In this document: positions 8,077-17,319 of the stretch, in pieces | Numbering within the stretch: position 1 is the first letter of the stretch | Layout: every line of letters starts with the position of its first letter | Origin: Ancylobacter sp. Lp-2 | GTDB taxonomy: Bacteria; Pseudomonadota; Alphaproteobacteria; Rhizobiales; Xanthobacteraceae | Assembly (NCBI RefSeq): GCF_020523795.1 | Contig: NZ_JAJALI010000002.1 | Location: 121,690 to 185,689 of the forward strand | Direction of reading: 5' to 3' | Length of the DNA stretch: 64,000 nt | Notes under the pieces: generated by a model | Database searches by the model: none | Seen by the model: only the letters and a program-made list of their open reading frames with translations | What the model was told of the DNA's origin: nothing | Position numbers and translations under genes: made by a program

Positions 8077-9057
8077 ATGGATGCGAGCGCCTTCGCCACC
8101 CTCGTCGACGAACTCCGCGCCAATGCCGGCCTTGCCGCCAAGGCCGAGATCGGCGACGTCGCCGCCCGTCTCGGGCTTTCCGGGGCACACGTGCCGGTCG
8201 GCGACGACTGCGCGGCGATTCCGGACGGCGACGGGCACCTGCTCTTCGCCATAGAGGGCTTCATCAACGGCTTCGTCGCCGCCGATCCCTGGTTCGCCGG
8301 CTGGTGCGGGGTGATGGTCAACCTGTCCGACATCGCCGCCATGGGCGGGCGCCCGCTCGCCGTGGTCGACGCGGTGTGGGCGAAGGATACTGACAGCGCA
8401 GCCGCGGTGCTCGACGGCATGCGCGCGGCCTCGCGGGCCTATGGCGTGCCGATCGTCGGCGGCCATTCCAATCTGCACACCGCGCAGGAGCAGCTGGCGG
8501 TGGCGGTGCTCGGCCGTGCCGGCACGCGGCTGCTGACCAGCTTCGACGCCCGCCCCGGCGAACAGCTGATCGCCGCCATCGACCAGCGCGGCGCCTATCG
8601 CGCGCCGTTCGATAATTGGCAGGCGGCGCTGGCCGCCCCGCCCGAGCGGCTGCGCGCCGATCTCGCGCTGCTGCCGGAGATCGCCGAGCGCGGCCTGTCC
8701 CGCGCCGCCAAGGACATCAGCCAGGCCGGCCTCGTCGGCACGGCAGTGATGCTGGCGGAATGCTCGGAGGTCGGCATCGCCATAGACCTCGATGCCATCC
8801 CGGTGCCGGAAGGCGTCGCGCTGGCGCGCTGGCTGCGCAGCTTCCCGAGCTTCGGCTTCCTCATCACGGCGGCGCCGGCGGATGTGCCGGCGATCCTCTC
8901 TCTATTCGCCGCGCGGGATATCTCGGCCGCCGCCATCGGCACCGTCTCGGCCGGCCATGCGGTGAGCGTGGCGAGCGGCCGGCACCGCGCGCTTGTCCGC
9001 GACTACGCCGCCGAGCGGCTGATGGGGCTCGGCGCGAAGCAGGAGGAGATGGCGTGA
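8077..9057 (+). CDS. nitF: Sll0787 family AIR synthase-like protein
   Basis: 326-aa member of the PurM/ThiL/HypE/SelD superfamily, which binds ATP to activate a substrate oxygen or carboxyl. The N-terminal ATP-binding segment GDDCAAIPDG lies near residues 42-51. It is followed by WCGVMVNLSDIAAMGGRP (about 71-88), the conserved dimer-interface Asp loop, and by a C-terminal half with KDISQAGLVGTAVMLAECS, where the glycine-rich loop is expected. The start follows the acetyltransferase stop by 1 bp. Family members occur only in Nit1C clusters. A thiamine-monophosphate-kinase-like phosphotransfer or ATP-dependent activation step is plausible but unproven. Confidence 0.9.
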   Translation: MDASAFATLVDELRANAGLAAKAEIGDVAARLGLSGAHVPVGDDCAAIPDGDGHLLFAIEGFINGFVAADPWFAGWCGVMVNLSDIAAMGGRPLAVVDAVWAKDTDSAAAVLDGMRAASRAYGVPIVGGHSNLHTAQEQLAVAVLGRAGTRLLTSFDARPGEQLIAAIDQRGAYRAPFDNWQAALAAPPERLRADLALLPEIAERGLSRAAKDISQAGLVGTAVMLAECSEVGIAIDLDAIPVPEGVALARWLRSFPSFGFLITAAPADVPAILSLFAARDISAAAIGTVSAGHAVSVASGRHRALVRDYAAERLMGLGAKQEEMA

Positions 9058-10208
9058 TGGCGGCCTCCCTGCGCATCGCCGTGCTCTCCCACTCGACCAA
9101 TCCGCGCGGCGGCGTCGTGCACGCGATGCAGCTTTGCGAGGCGCTGGCCGATCTCGGCCACCGGCCGGTGCTGCACGCCCCCGATGCCAAGGGCACCGGC
9201 TTCTTCCGCACGCCGCGCTGCGAGGCGGTGGCCTTCGAGGTCGGCCCGGCGCCCGCCGGCATGACCGAGATGGTCGAGCAGCGCATCGCCGACTACGTCG
9301 CCCATTTCGAGGCGGCGGGAACGGAGGGGTTCGATCTGTTCCACGCCCATGACGGCATTTCCGGCAATGCGCTGGCGACGCTGAAGGCGCGCGGCCGCAT
9401 CCCCGGCTTCGTCCGCACCGTGCACCACATCGATGCATTCGCCGATCCGCGCCTCGCCGCCTTGCAGGAGCGCGCCATCCGCGCCGCAGATGGCTGGCTC
9501 ACGGTGAGCCGCCTGTGGCAGGCCCACCTCGCCGAGGTCTACGGTCTCGCCGCCGATCTTTCCGGCAACGGCGTCGACGGCGCCCGCTTCCGCCCGCAGC
9601 CGGATGGCGGGGAGGGCGCGTTGCGCGCCCGGCTCGGCCTCGGCGCCGGTCCGATCCTGCTGGCGGTCGGCGGCATCGAGGCGCGCAAGAACACCCTGCG
9701 CATCCTCGACGCCTTCCTGCAATTGCGCGCCTTGCATCCGAAGGCCGAGCTGGTCGTCGCCGGCGGCGCCTCGCTGCTCGACCACGGCGCCTATCAGGCC
9801 GAGTTCCGCGCCATGCTGGCGCTGCACGGCGCGCACGGCGTCCACGTCACCGGCCCGCTCGCCGATGCCGACATGGCGCGGCTGTACCGGATCGCCGACG
9901 CGCTCGTCTTCGCCTCGGTGAAGGAGGGCTTCGGCCTCTGCGTGCTGGAGGCGATGGCCTGTGGCGTGCCGGTGGTGGTCTCCCGCATCGCGCCGTTCAC
10001 CGAATATCTCGCCGATGACGAGGCGATCTGGTGCGACCCGCAGCGTCCGGCTGCCATCGCCGATGCCATGGCGCTCGCCTTGCGGCCGGGCAGCCGCGCC
10101 ACCTTCGCCCCGCGCGGGCTGGCGGTGGCCGCCCGCCACGACTGGACGCGCGTCGCCCGCGCGCACCTGCCCCTCTACACACGCCTCGCGGAGACGGCTC
10201 ATGCCTGA
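9057..10208 (+). CDS. MSMEG_0565 family glycosyltransferase (GT4-like)
   Basis: 383-aa GT-B fold retaining glycosyltransferase. The N-terminal glycine-rich acceptor loop is HSTNPRGGVVHAMQL (about residues 12-26). The C-terminal donor domain starts at ILLAVGGIEARKNT, and the EX7E catalytic/donor signature is KEGFGLCVLEAMACGVPVVV (about 287-306). It starts in the TGATG overlap with the AIR-synthase-like gene and belongs to the TIGR-style MSMEG_0565 family confined to this cluster. A sugar transferase beside a nitrilase, an acyltransferase and a radical SAM protein suggests that the cluster builds or modifies a small molecule rather than only hydrolysing a nitrile. Donor and acceptor are unknown. 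Confidence 0.88.
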   Translation: MAASLRIAVLSHSTNPRGGVVHAMQLCEALADLGHRPVLHAPDAKGTGFFRTPRCEAVAFEVGPAPAGMTEMVEQRIADYVAHFEAAGTEGFDLFHAHDGISGNALATLKARGRIPGFVRTVHHIDAFADPRLAALQERAIRAADGWLTVSRLWQAHLAEVYGLAADLSGNGVDGARFRPQPDGGEGALRARLGLGAGPILLAVGGIEARKNTLRILDAFLQLRALHPKAELVVAGGASLLDHGAYQAEFRAMLALHGAHGVHVTGPLADADMARLYRIADALVFASVKEGFGLCVLEAMACGVPVVVSRIAPFTEYLADDEAIWCDPQRPAAIADAMALALRPGSRATFAPRGLAVAARHDWTRVARAHLPLYTRLAETAHA

Positions 10209-10506
10209 GATGCGCTTCACCATCGCCTGGCCCGACGGCGCGCGCGAAGACTGCTACTCGCCCTCGCTGGTCATCCGCGACCATCTCGCCGAGGGAGCCG
10301 TCTATCCGCTCGCCGATTTCATGGCCCGCGCCCGCACCGCGCTCACCATCGCCTCCGACCGCGTGGCCGCCAAATACGGTCATCCCTGCTCGCTGGCACT
10401 CGGCCAGCTCGACCGGCTCGAACGCCGGGCCGCCGGCTTCAAAGACCAGCCGCAGGCCGAAGTCGCCTGCCTCCGCTTCCAGCTCCCCCAAGGATTTGCC
10501 CGATGA
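10201..10506 (+). CDS. MSMEG_0570 family nitrogen starvation response protein
   Basis: Small conserved Nit1C protein of 101 aa, starting inside the end of the glycosyltransferase gene (8-bp overlap). The family pattern is clear: MRFTIAWPDGAREDCYSPSL at residues 4-23, then DHLAEGAVYPLADFMARAR, helices with a conserved FMARAR...ASDRV block, and a single Cys near residue 63. No catalytic motif is recognisable. It may correspond to the small hypothetical called nitG in pseudomonads, but I could not confirm that. It is probably cytoplasmic, as no signal or membrane segment is visible. The next gene starts in its ATGA stop overlap. Confidence 0.85.
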   Translation: MPEMRFTIAWPDGAREDCYSPSLVIRDHLAEGAVYPLADFMARARTALTIASDRVAAKYGHPCSLALGQLDRLERRAAGFKDQPQAEVACLRFQLPQGFAR

Positions 10507-11765
10507 ACCCCAGCACCGCGCATTACCGCGCCATCGTCGTCGGCGGCGGCCAGGCCGGCCTCTCCGCCTCCTACCACCTCGCTGAAGCCGGCATCGACCA
10601 TCTCGTGATCGAGAAGAAGACCGCCATGCACAAATGGCGCGACGAGCGCTGGGACGCCTTCTGCCTGGTCACGCCGAACTGGCAGTGCCAGCTGCCCGGC
10701 CATCCCTATGATGGCGACGATCCCAACGGCTTCATGGTGAAGGACCAGATCCTCGGCTATCTCGACCGCTTCCGCGCCAAGGTGAAGCCGCCGATCCTCG
10801 AGCACACCGCCGTCTCCGCCGTGGAGCGCCACGGCAGCGGTTTCCGTGTCGAGACCTCGGCCGGGACCTTCACCGCTGACGCGGTCATCCTCGCCACCAG
10901 CCTCTACGGCACGCCATCGATCCCCCGCGCCGCCGAGCGGCTGCCGGACGACATCGTGCAGCTGCACACTGTCGATTACCGCAACGCCGATACCCTGCCA
11001 CCGGGCGGGGTGATGGTGGTCGGCTCCGGCCAATCCGGGGCGCAGATCGCCGAGGACCTGCACCTTTCCGGCCGCAAGGTACACCTCGCCACCGGCAACG
11101 CGCCGCGCTGCGCCCGCTTCTATCGCGGCCGCGACGTGGTGGACTGGCTGTGGGACATCGGCCAGTACGCCATCACCGTCGCCGATGACGGCATGGGCAA
11201 GAAGCGGCACGACACTAACCACTACCTCACCGGTCGCGACGGCGGGCGCGATATCGACCTGCGCCGCTTCGCCCTCGACGGCATGGCGCTCTATGGCCGG
11301 GTGCAGGGCGTCTCCGGCGGCCGCATGCGGTTCGCCGCCGACCTCAAGGCCAATCTCGACGCCGCCGACAAGGTCTATAACGGCATCAACGCCCTGATCG
11401 ACCGCCACATCGCCGAGAAGGGCATCGAGGCGCCGCCGGCCTCGGTCTATTTCCCGTTGTGGGAGCCGGCGGAGGAGCCGGCCGAGCTCGACCTGAAGGA
11501 GGCCGGCATCACCAGCGTCATCTGGGCCACCGGCTTCAGGCCGGACTGGTCCTTTGTCGGCCTGCCGATCTTCGACGGCACCGGCTATCCGGTGCAGCGG
11601 CGCGGCGTCACCCATGTGCCCGGTCTCTATGTGCTCGGCCTGCCCTGGCTGTGGACCTGGGGCTCGGGACGCTTCCTCGGCGTCGCCGCCGATGCCGAGC
11701 ATGTGGTGGAGCATCTCGTCGGCGCGGCCTCGGCGCCGCGCCAGCTGCTCGCGCAGGCGGGGTAG
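10503..11765 (+). CDS. nitH: MSMEG_0569 family flavin-dependent oxidoreductase
   Basis: 420-aa two-dinucleotide-binding flavoprotein related to Baeyer-Villiger and flavin-containing monooxygenases. The FAD site VVGGGQAGLSASYHL lies at about residues 11-25, the NAD(P)H site VVGSGQSGAQIAEDL near 172-186, and the late FAD contact WATGFRPDWSF near 340. The monooxygenase-like sequence WRDERWDAFCLVTPNW sits around residue 40. It is the last core member of Nit1C and overlaps the small MSMEG_0570 gene by ATGA. It probably oxygenates a nitrogen compound or organic intermediate with NAD(P)H and O2. The substrate is unknown. Confidence 0.92.
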   Translation: MNPSTAHYRAIVVGGGQAGLSASYHLAEAGIDHLVIEKKTAMHKWRDERWDAFCLVTPNWQCQLPGHPYDGDDPNGFMVKDQILGYLDRFRAKVKPPILEHTAVSAVERHGSGFRVETSAGTFTADAVILATSLYGTPSIPRAAERLPDDIVQLHTVDYRNADTLPPGGVMVVGSGQSGAQIAEDLHLSGRKVHLATGNAPRCARFYRGRDVVDWLWDIGQYAITVADDGMGKKRHDTNHYLTGRDGGRDIDLRRFALDGMALYGRVQGVSGGRMRFAADLKANLDAADKVYNGINALIDRHIAEKGIEAPPASVYFPLWEPAEEPAELDLKEAGITSVIWATGFRPDWSFVGLPIFDGTGYPVQRRGVTHVPGLYVLGLPWLWTWGSGRFLGVAADAEHVVEHLVGAASAPRQLLAQAG

Positions 11766-11769
11766 CGCC

Positions 11770-12609
11770 ATGAGCGTCGATCTTCCCGCGCATCGTCTCG
11801 TCACCGAGCCGGCCTTGGAGACCGTGGTGCGGCTCGGCATGCCGCATCTGGCGCCGCAGGGCCTGTCGGAAAGCTGGCTGCTCAAGCGGCTCGGCGACCT
11901 GCACTGGCAGATGCTCGCCGCCCGTCTCGGCCGCCCGGCCTCGGCGGTGGAGGATCGCGAGGGCAACCGCGTCTATGCCGCCTTCCGCCAACTGCGGCTG
12001 GAGGCGGCCCGCCTCGACCGCGCGGGGGAGGATGACGCACTGGTCATCCGCTCGCGCCTGTGGCGGCTGACGCGCACCCAGCTGATCAGCCGGCACACGC
12101 TGGAGATAGGTGGCGAGGCGTTGGGACGGGTGACGCTGGTCTCGGCCTTCATCCGCCGCGAGGGCGGCTCCAACCGGCGTGTCTGCCGGGTCGAGGTGCC
12201 CGGCCTCGCCGAGCTGCCGCTCTGGGGGCCTCCGCAGCCGGACCCGCCGTCGCTCGATGAGGGGGAGGGGCCGTCGGCGGAATTCGCCTTCACGCCGTGT
12301 CCGCCGGAGGATTTCAACGGCGCCGGCTTCCTGTATTTCCCCGCTTACGTCGCCATTGCCGAGCGCGCGCTCTACGCCGCCGGCTGGATGCCGCCGGCTG
12401 GCCTGCCGGTGCGCGAGCGCACGGTCCGCTTCCACGCCAATCTCGATCCCGGCGACCGCGTCGAGGTCCGCGCCCATCTGCTGCCCGCAGAGCCGGGCGA
12501 ACTACATGTTGCCGCCGTGCTCAGCCGGGGCTCGGATGGCGCGCGGATGGCGGAGATCGTCACCCGCCGTCATGGCGCGCTCGCTCCGGCGCCGCTACAA
12601 GCGATCTAG
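11770..12609 (+). CDS. LnmK-like biosynthetic hot-dog protein (Pnap_2097 family)
   Basis: 279-aa double hot-dog protein of the LnmK_N/HDF type. LnmK in leinamycin biosynthesis is a bifunctional acyltransferase/decarboxylase, and the Pnap_2097 family is found in Nit1C-type clusters. Typical segments are MPHLAPQGLSESWLLKRLGD (residues 19-38), RSRLWRLTRTQLISRHTLE, EDFNGAGFLYFPAYVAIAER (about 178-197) and RTVRFHANLDPGDRVEV. The C-terminal pattern NGAGFLYFPAY corresponds to the second hot-dog motif. It starts 4 bp after the flavin oxidoreductase stop, so it is almost certainly co-transcribed. An acyl-thioester substrate carried on CoA or ACP is likely, although no carrier protein is in the cluster. 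Confidence 0.82.
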   Translation: MSVDLPAHRLVTEPALETVVRLGMPHLAPQGLSESWLLKRLGDLHWQMLAARLGRPASAVEDREGNRVYAAFRQLRLEAARLDRAGEDDALVIRSRLWRLTRTQLISRHTLEIGGEALGRVTLVSAFIRREGGSNRRVCRVEVPGLAELPLWGPPQPDPPSLDEGEGPSAEFAFTPCPPEDFNGAGFLYFPAYVAIAERALYAAGWMPPAGLPVRERTVRFHANLDPGDRVEVRAHLLPAEPGELHVAAVLSRGSDGARMAEIVTRRHGALAPAPLQAI

Positions 12610-12710
12610 AGCGTTTTCGAGCGAAGTAGAATCCGGTTCGCGTGAAGAAAACGCGTCCGAACAAGACCCTAGAGCCTTTCCGGTGAACCGGAGTTCGCCG
12701 GAAAGGCTCC
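12605..12710. repeat. intergenic palindromic repeat of the rhizobial CTAGAGC type
   Basis: The 145-bp gap after the LnmK-like gene holds a structured element flanked by CTAGAGC copies (12606-12612 and 12670-12676). Inside, GCGTTTTC (12611-12618) pairs with GAAAACGC (12647-12654). Next to it is a perfect 12-bp inverted repeat, GAGCCTTTCCGG (12673-12684) with CCGGAAAGGCTC (12699-12710), around a 14-nt loop. The AGAGCGTTTTCGAGCGAAG core closely resembles a dispersed repeat I know from Bradyrhizobium/Xanthobacteraceae genomes. Copy number here is unknown and no second copy was noticed in the window. Confidence 0.7.
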
Positions 12711-12754
12711 AGGCGCGGAGCGGCATCCCGGCCGCGAGCAGGGGGGAGACGGCG

Positions 12755-13147
12755 ATGTTCTCGCATGTGCGTGTCGGCGTGAGCGATTATGAGCGCGCCT
12801 TGGCCTTCTACGCGCCGCTGATGGACCTGCTCGGCCACGCGCTCAAATTCGCCGAGCCGGAAAACGACTGGGCCGGCTGGAAGCCCGCCGATGCCGACCG
12901 GCCGCTGTTCCTCATCGGCGGCCCGTTTTCCGGCGCGCACGACCCCGGCAACGGTCAGATGACCGCCTTCCTCGCCCCGGACCGGGCGACGGTCGCTCGC
13001 TGGCACGCTCTGGCGCTGGAACTCGGCGGCACGGATGAGGGCGCGCCGGGCCTGCGCCCGCACTATCACGCGAATTATTACGGCGCCTATGTCCGCGACC
13101 TCGACGGCAACAAGCTGTGCGTCTGCTGCCACGCGGCGGAGGGGTAG
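12755..13147 (+). CDS. VOC (glyoxalase/bleomycin-resistance) family protein
   Basis: 130-aa protein with the paired beta-alpha-beta-beta-beta modules of the vicinal oxygen chelate fold: FSHVRVGVSDYERALAFYAP at residues 2-21 and NYYGAYVRDLDGNKLCVC near 108-125. The start is supported by the GGGGGGAG RBS at 12740-12747. In most small members of this lactoylglutathione-lyase-like group the C-terminal motif reads DPDGN-(I/V)-E, with the Glu binding metal. Here a Cys occupies that place (NKLCVCC), so metal chemistry may be altered or absent. It follows the repeat element and may or may not be co-transcribed with Nit1C. The substrate is unknown. Confidence 0.8.
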   Translation: MFSHVRVGVSDYERALAFYAPLMDLLGHALKFAEPENDWAGWKPADADRPLFLIGGPFSGAHDPGNGQMTAFLAPDRATVARWHALALELGGTDEGAPGLRPHYHANYYGAYVRDLDGNKLCVCCHAAEG

Positions 13148-13152
13148 GCCGG

Positions 13153-14061
13153 CTACGGCTCGCGCCAGCGCCGGTAGAACCACGTCCACTGCTCGGGATG
13201 CTCGCGCACCCAGCCTTCGACCACCGAGGTGATCGCCTGCATCGAGGCGTCGACGTCGATCTTGCCATTGGTGTCGCGCGGCAGGTCGAGCGGCGGCGTG
13301 CAGGTGATGCGGAAGCGCCCGCCGGGCAGGCGGATCACCCGCACCCCGTGCACCGGGCACTCATAGAGTCGCGCCAGCCGGGCGATGGTCGGGTTCGCCG
13401 TGCAGGGATGGCCGAAGAAGTCCACCACCGGCCCGCCGCGCCGGTCCTGGTCGACGAGGATGCCGAGATGCTTGCCCTGGTCGAGCACGGTGGCGAGCTC
13501 GAACACCGCCACATGCGAGGCGGCGACGAGGTTGCCCATCACCTGTTCGCGCTGCTTCAGCAGCAGGCCGGCGAGGAAGTCATTGTCCGGTGGGCGGAAC
13601 AGCACCGCGCTGTCGAGGCCCTGGGCGGCGGCGGCAATGGCCGGCAGCTCCCAATTGGCGAGATGCGCGGTGAAGATCAGCGCCGGCTTGCCGTCATAGC
13701 GCATCGCGATGAACTGCGTCGCGCCGGACACCTCGATCCGGCTCTTGGCCGGCTCCCACATATTGTACTGCCAGATGTGGTCGAGATGGACGAACTCGCC
13801 GCCGACGCGGCCCATATTGTCCCACATGCCGAGCGCGATCGCCTCGCGTTCGGCCTCGGTCTTCTCGGGATAGGCGCGGCGCAGATTGCGCAGCGCCCGC
13901 TGGTGCACCGAGGTGCGGGGCCCGATGAGCTTGGCCCAGAAGGCGCCAGCCTCGGCCGCCCGCTCGGCGCTCACCAGCCGCAGCAGGCGCACCACTCCCC
14001 ACACCGTGCCGGAGATCACGGAGTTGCGCAGGCGCTTGTGCCAGGGTAGGGCGGTGCTCAC
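13153..14061 (-). CDS. lpxXL: LpxXL-type very-long-chain lauroyl/C28 acyltransferase for lipid A
   Basis: 302-aa membrane-associated acyltransferase of the LpxL/HtrB family. The catalytic HX4E motif is in TAHLANWELPA (about residues 130-140), followed by the conserved block LFRPPDNDFLAGLL and the DRRGGPVVDFFGH segment. An N-terminal hydrophobic stretch (VISGTVWGVVRLLRLV, about 14-29) anchors it to the inner membrane. It is the last gene of the acpXL cluster, 22 bp after the dehydrogenase, which identifies it as the enzyme that moves the 27-hydroxy-C28-type chain from AcpXL to lipid A. The start is GTG with a weak RBS, implying translational dependence on the upstream gene. Confidence 0.9.
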   Translation of the reverse strand: MSTALPWHKRLRNSVISGTVWGVVRLLRLVSAERAAEAGAFWAKLIGPRTSVHQRALRNLRRAYPEKTEAEREAIALGMWDNMGRVGGEFVHLDHIWQYNMWEPAKSRIEVSGATQFIAMRYDGKPALIFTAHLANWELPAIAAAAQGLDSAVLFRPPDNDFLAGLLLKQREQVMGNLVAASHVAVFELATVLDQGKHLGILVDQDRRGGPVVDFFGHPCTANPTIARLARLYECPVHGVRVIRLPGGRFRITCTPPLDLPRDTNGKIDVDASMQAITSVVEGWVREHPEQWTWFYRRWREP

Positions 14062-14083
14062 CCGTGTCGGTCCGTCGGTGGGA

Positions 14084-15106
14084 TCAGAAGGTGATGACGA
14101 CCTTGCCGAACACCCGGCGGGTCTCCAGCCGCTCCAGCCCCTTGCTGAAATCCTCCAGCGGGAACTGGCTGTCGATCACCGGCTTCACGCCGCGCGCCAT
14201 GCGGGTCAGTCCGTCGGCGATGGCGCGGATCGGCGCGCCGAACGAACCGATGATGCGGTACTGCCGCTGGAACAGCTGCATGAGGTTCATGTTCACCGAC
14301 ACGCCGGAGGTCGAGCCGCAGGTGACCAGCCGGGCGCCGGGGCGCATGGACAGCAGCGAGCCGTTCCAGGTCTCGGCGCCGACATGCTCGAACACCACGT
14401 CGACGCCCTTCTTCCTGGTGATCTTGCGCACCTCGTGCTCGAAGCGGTCGGTCTTGTAGTTGATGACGTGATCGGCGCCGAGCGCCAGTGCCTTGGCGCA
14501 CTTCTCGTCGTCGCCGGCGGTGGTGATCACCGTGCAGCCGATCTCCTTGGCCATGCGGATCGCTACCGTGCCGATGCCCGAGCCGGCGGCGTGGACGAGG
14601 ATGGTCTCGCCCGGCTCCAGCTTGGCGTTGTCGAACAGCATGTGCTCGACGGTGGAGAAGGTGACCGGGGCGGTGGCGGCGTCCACCCAGTCGATCCCGT
14701 CCGGGATCGACACGCAGAGCCGCTCCTTGATGTTGAGCTGGTCGCGGGCGAAGCCGTCGACATGGAAGCCCATGACGCCGGCGACCTCCTCGCAGAGATT
14801 GTCGCGGCCGGACTTGCACATGCGGCACTGGCCGCAGGTCAGCGCACCGTACATGGCGACCTTCGAGCCCGGCTTGAAGCGGGTGACGCCCTCGCCGATG
14901 GCGGTCACTTCGCCCACCGCCTCGGCGCCGACGACCAGCGGCATCTTGCGCTTGGCGAAGGCCATGCCGCGCCAGCCCCACACGTCGATGTGGTTGAGCG
15001 CCAGCGCCTTGATCGAGACCTGCACCTCGCCGGGGGCCGGCGCCTCGGGGGCGGGCAGGTCGACGAGATCGAGCTGGCGGTCGGAGACGAGTTGAAGCGC
15101 GCGCAT
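14084..15106 (-). CDS. zinc-type alcohol dehydrogenase/quinone reductase-like protein of the acpXL cluster
   Basis: 340-aa medium-chain dehydrogenase/reductase. The Rossmann motif HAAGSGIGTVAIRMAKEIG lies at about residues 152-170, and structural-zinc cysteines occur in CGQCRMCKSGRDNLCEEV (about 90-107). The opening MRALQLVSDRQLDLVDLP matches adh genes of rhizobial acpXL operons. I start at 15106 because AAGGA lies upstream of it. A Met four codons earlier has the same purines too close. Enoyl reduction during very-long-chain acyl assembly is a plausible role. Genetically the gene is part of the lipid A C28 locus, but the biochemical step is not shown by the sequence. Confidence 0.88.
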   Translation of the reverse strand: MRALQLVSDRQLDLVDLPAPEAPAPGEVQVSIKALALNHIDVWGWRGMAFAKRKMPLVVGAEAVGEVTAIGEGVTRFKPGSKVAMYGALTCGQCRMCKSGRDNLCEEVAGVMGFHVDGFARDQLNIKERLCVSIPDGIDWVDAATAPVTFSTVEHMLFDNAKLEPGETILVHAAGSGIGTVAIRMAKEIGCTVITTAGDDEKCAKALALGADHVINYKTDRFEHEVRKITRKKGVDVVFEHVGAETWNGSLLSMRPGARLVTCGSTSGVSVNMNLMQLFQRQYRIIGSFGAPIRAIADGLTRMARGVKPVIDSQFPLEDFSKGLERLETRRVFGKVVITF

Positions 15107-15138
15107 GGCGTGGCCCATCCTTCAGAAGATCGTAAAAT

Positions 15139-15887
15139 TCAGCGCTGGATGGCTAGAGCAGCCGTGAGGCCGCCGTCAACCGGCAGTGTCGCGCCGGTGA
15201 CATAGCCCGCGCCGGGCGAGAGCAGGAAGCCCACCACCGACGCGACGTCCTCCGGCCTGGCGAAACGCCCGGCCGGGATCTGCTTCTCGACATTGGCGCG
15301 GTAGGCGGCATAGGGCGCCAGCATCTCGGTGTCGACGAAGCCGGGGGCGACGACGTTCACCGTCACGCCGCGCCGGGCGCCCTCGATGGCCAGCGTGCGG
15401 CAATAGCCGCCCAACGCCGCCTTGGAGCCGGCATAGATCGCGTTGCCGGCATTGGCGACATCGGCGGCGATCGAGCCGATGGCGACGAGGCGCCCGGCCC
15501 GCGCCCGCGACATCGGGCGGATCAGCGCGCCGGCCAGCTTCACGAACGACCAGTAATTGACCTGCATCAGCCGCTCGGCCTTGTCCTGGTCGACCATGGC
15601 GGCGAGCGTGTCGTAGCTCATGCCGGCATTGTGGACGAGGCCGAAATACGGCTCCTCCGCCACCTGCGCGGCGAAGGCGTCGACCGCGCTTTTGTCGGCG
15701 AGGTCGAGCGGGCGCGCCTCCAGCACGGCCTCGGGGCGCGCGGCCCTGATCTCGGCGATCAGCGCCTCGGCCTCGGCGACGGCGGTGCGGACGGTGAACA
15801 CCACCTCGAAGCCGGAAAGCGCCAGCGCCTTGACGATGGCGGCGCCGACACCCCGGCCGCCGCCGGTGACGAGAACGCGGGATGCGC

Positions 15888-15891
<4 letters not shown>
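15139..15891 (-). CDS. FabG-like short-chain dehydrogenase/reductase in the acpXL cluster
   Basis: 250-aa classical SDR. It has the cofactor loop TGGGRGVG near residue 8, NAG near residue 87, a catalytic Ser in AIGSIAAD and YAGSKAALGGYC giving the YX3K pair. The GTG start at 15891 is preferred because it overlaps the upstream fabF stop as GTGA. An ATG nine codons upstream would overlap that gene further. It sits between fabF1 and the adh gene, a position not occupied in the textbook Rhizobium acpXL operon. It therefore probably supplies 3-ketoacyl reduction dedicated to the very-long-chain pathway. NADPH use is inferred from the Arg after the first strand (VRT). Confidence 0.85.
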
Positions 15892-17171
<1,280 letters not shown>

Positions 17172-17319
17172 GTGCTCCTCGGGAGCGTAGTGCTCCCCTG
17201 TGCGGTTTTAGCTCTTGTCGATCAGGCCCTTATGCCGGATCGCTAAGAAAACGCCTTAGAGGCGGTCGGCTGAAATCCGTTCCGGTCGCAAGGGTTCCTC
17301 GGCCCTTGCGGAACGGCCC
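17172..17319 (-). terminator. hairpin in the fabF2XL-fabF1XL gap
   Basis: An 8-bp perfect stem, CGCAAGGG (17287-17294) with CCCTTGCG (17303-17310), is extended by GTTC/GAAC across a small bulge (17279-17314). It lies directly after fabF2XL on the minus strand, but only short T runs follow, so it may attenuate or protect the transcript rather than fully terminate it. The rest of the gap could contain a second promoter for fabF1XL and the genes below it. No firm -35/-10 pair was recognised. Confidence 0.35.
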
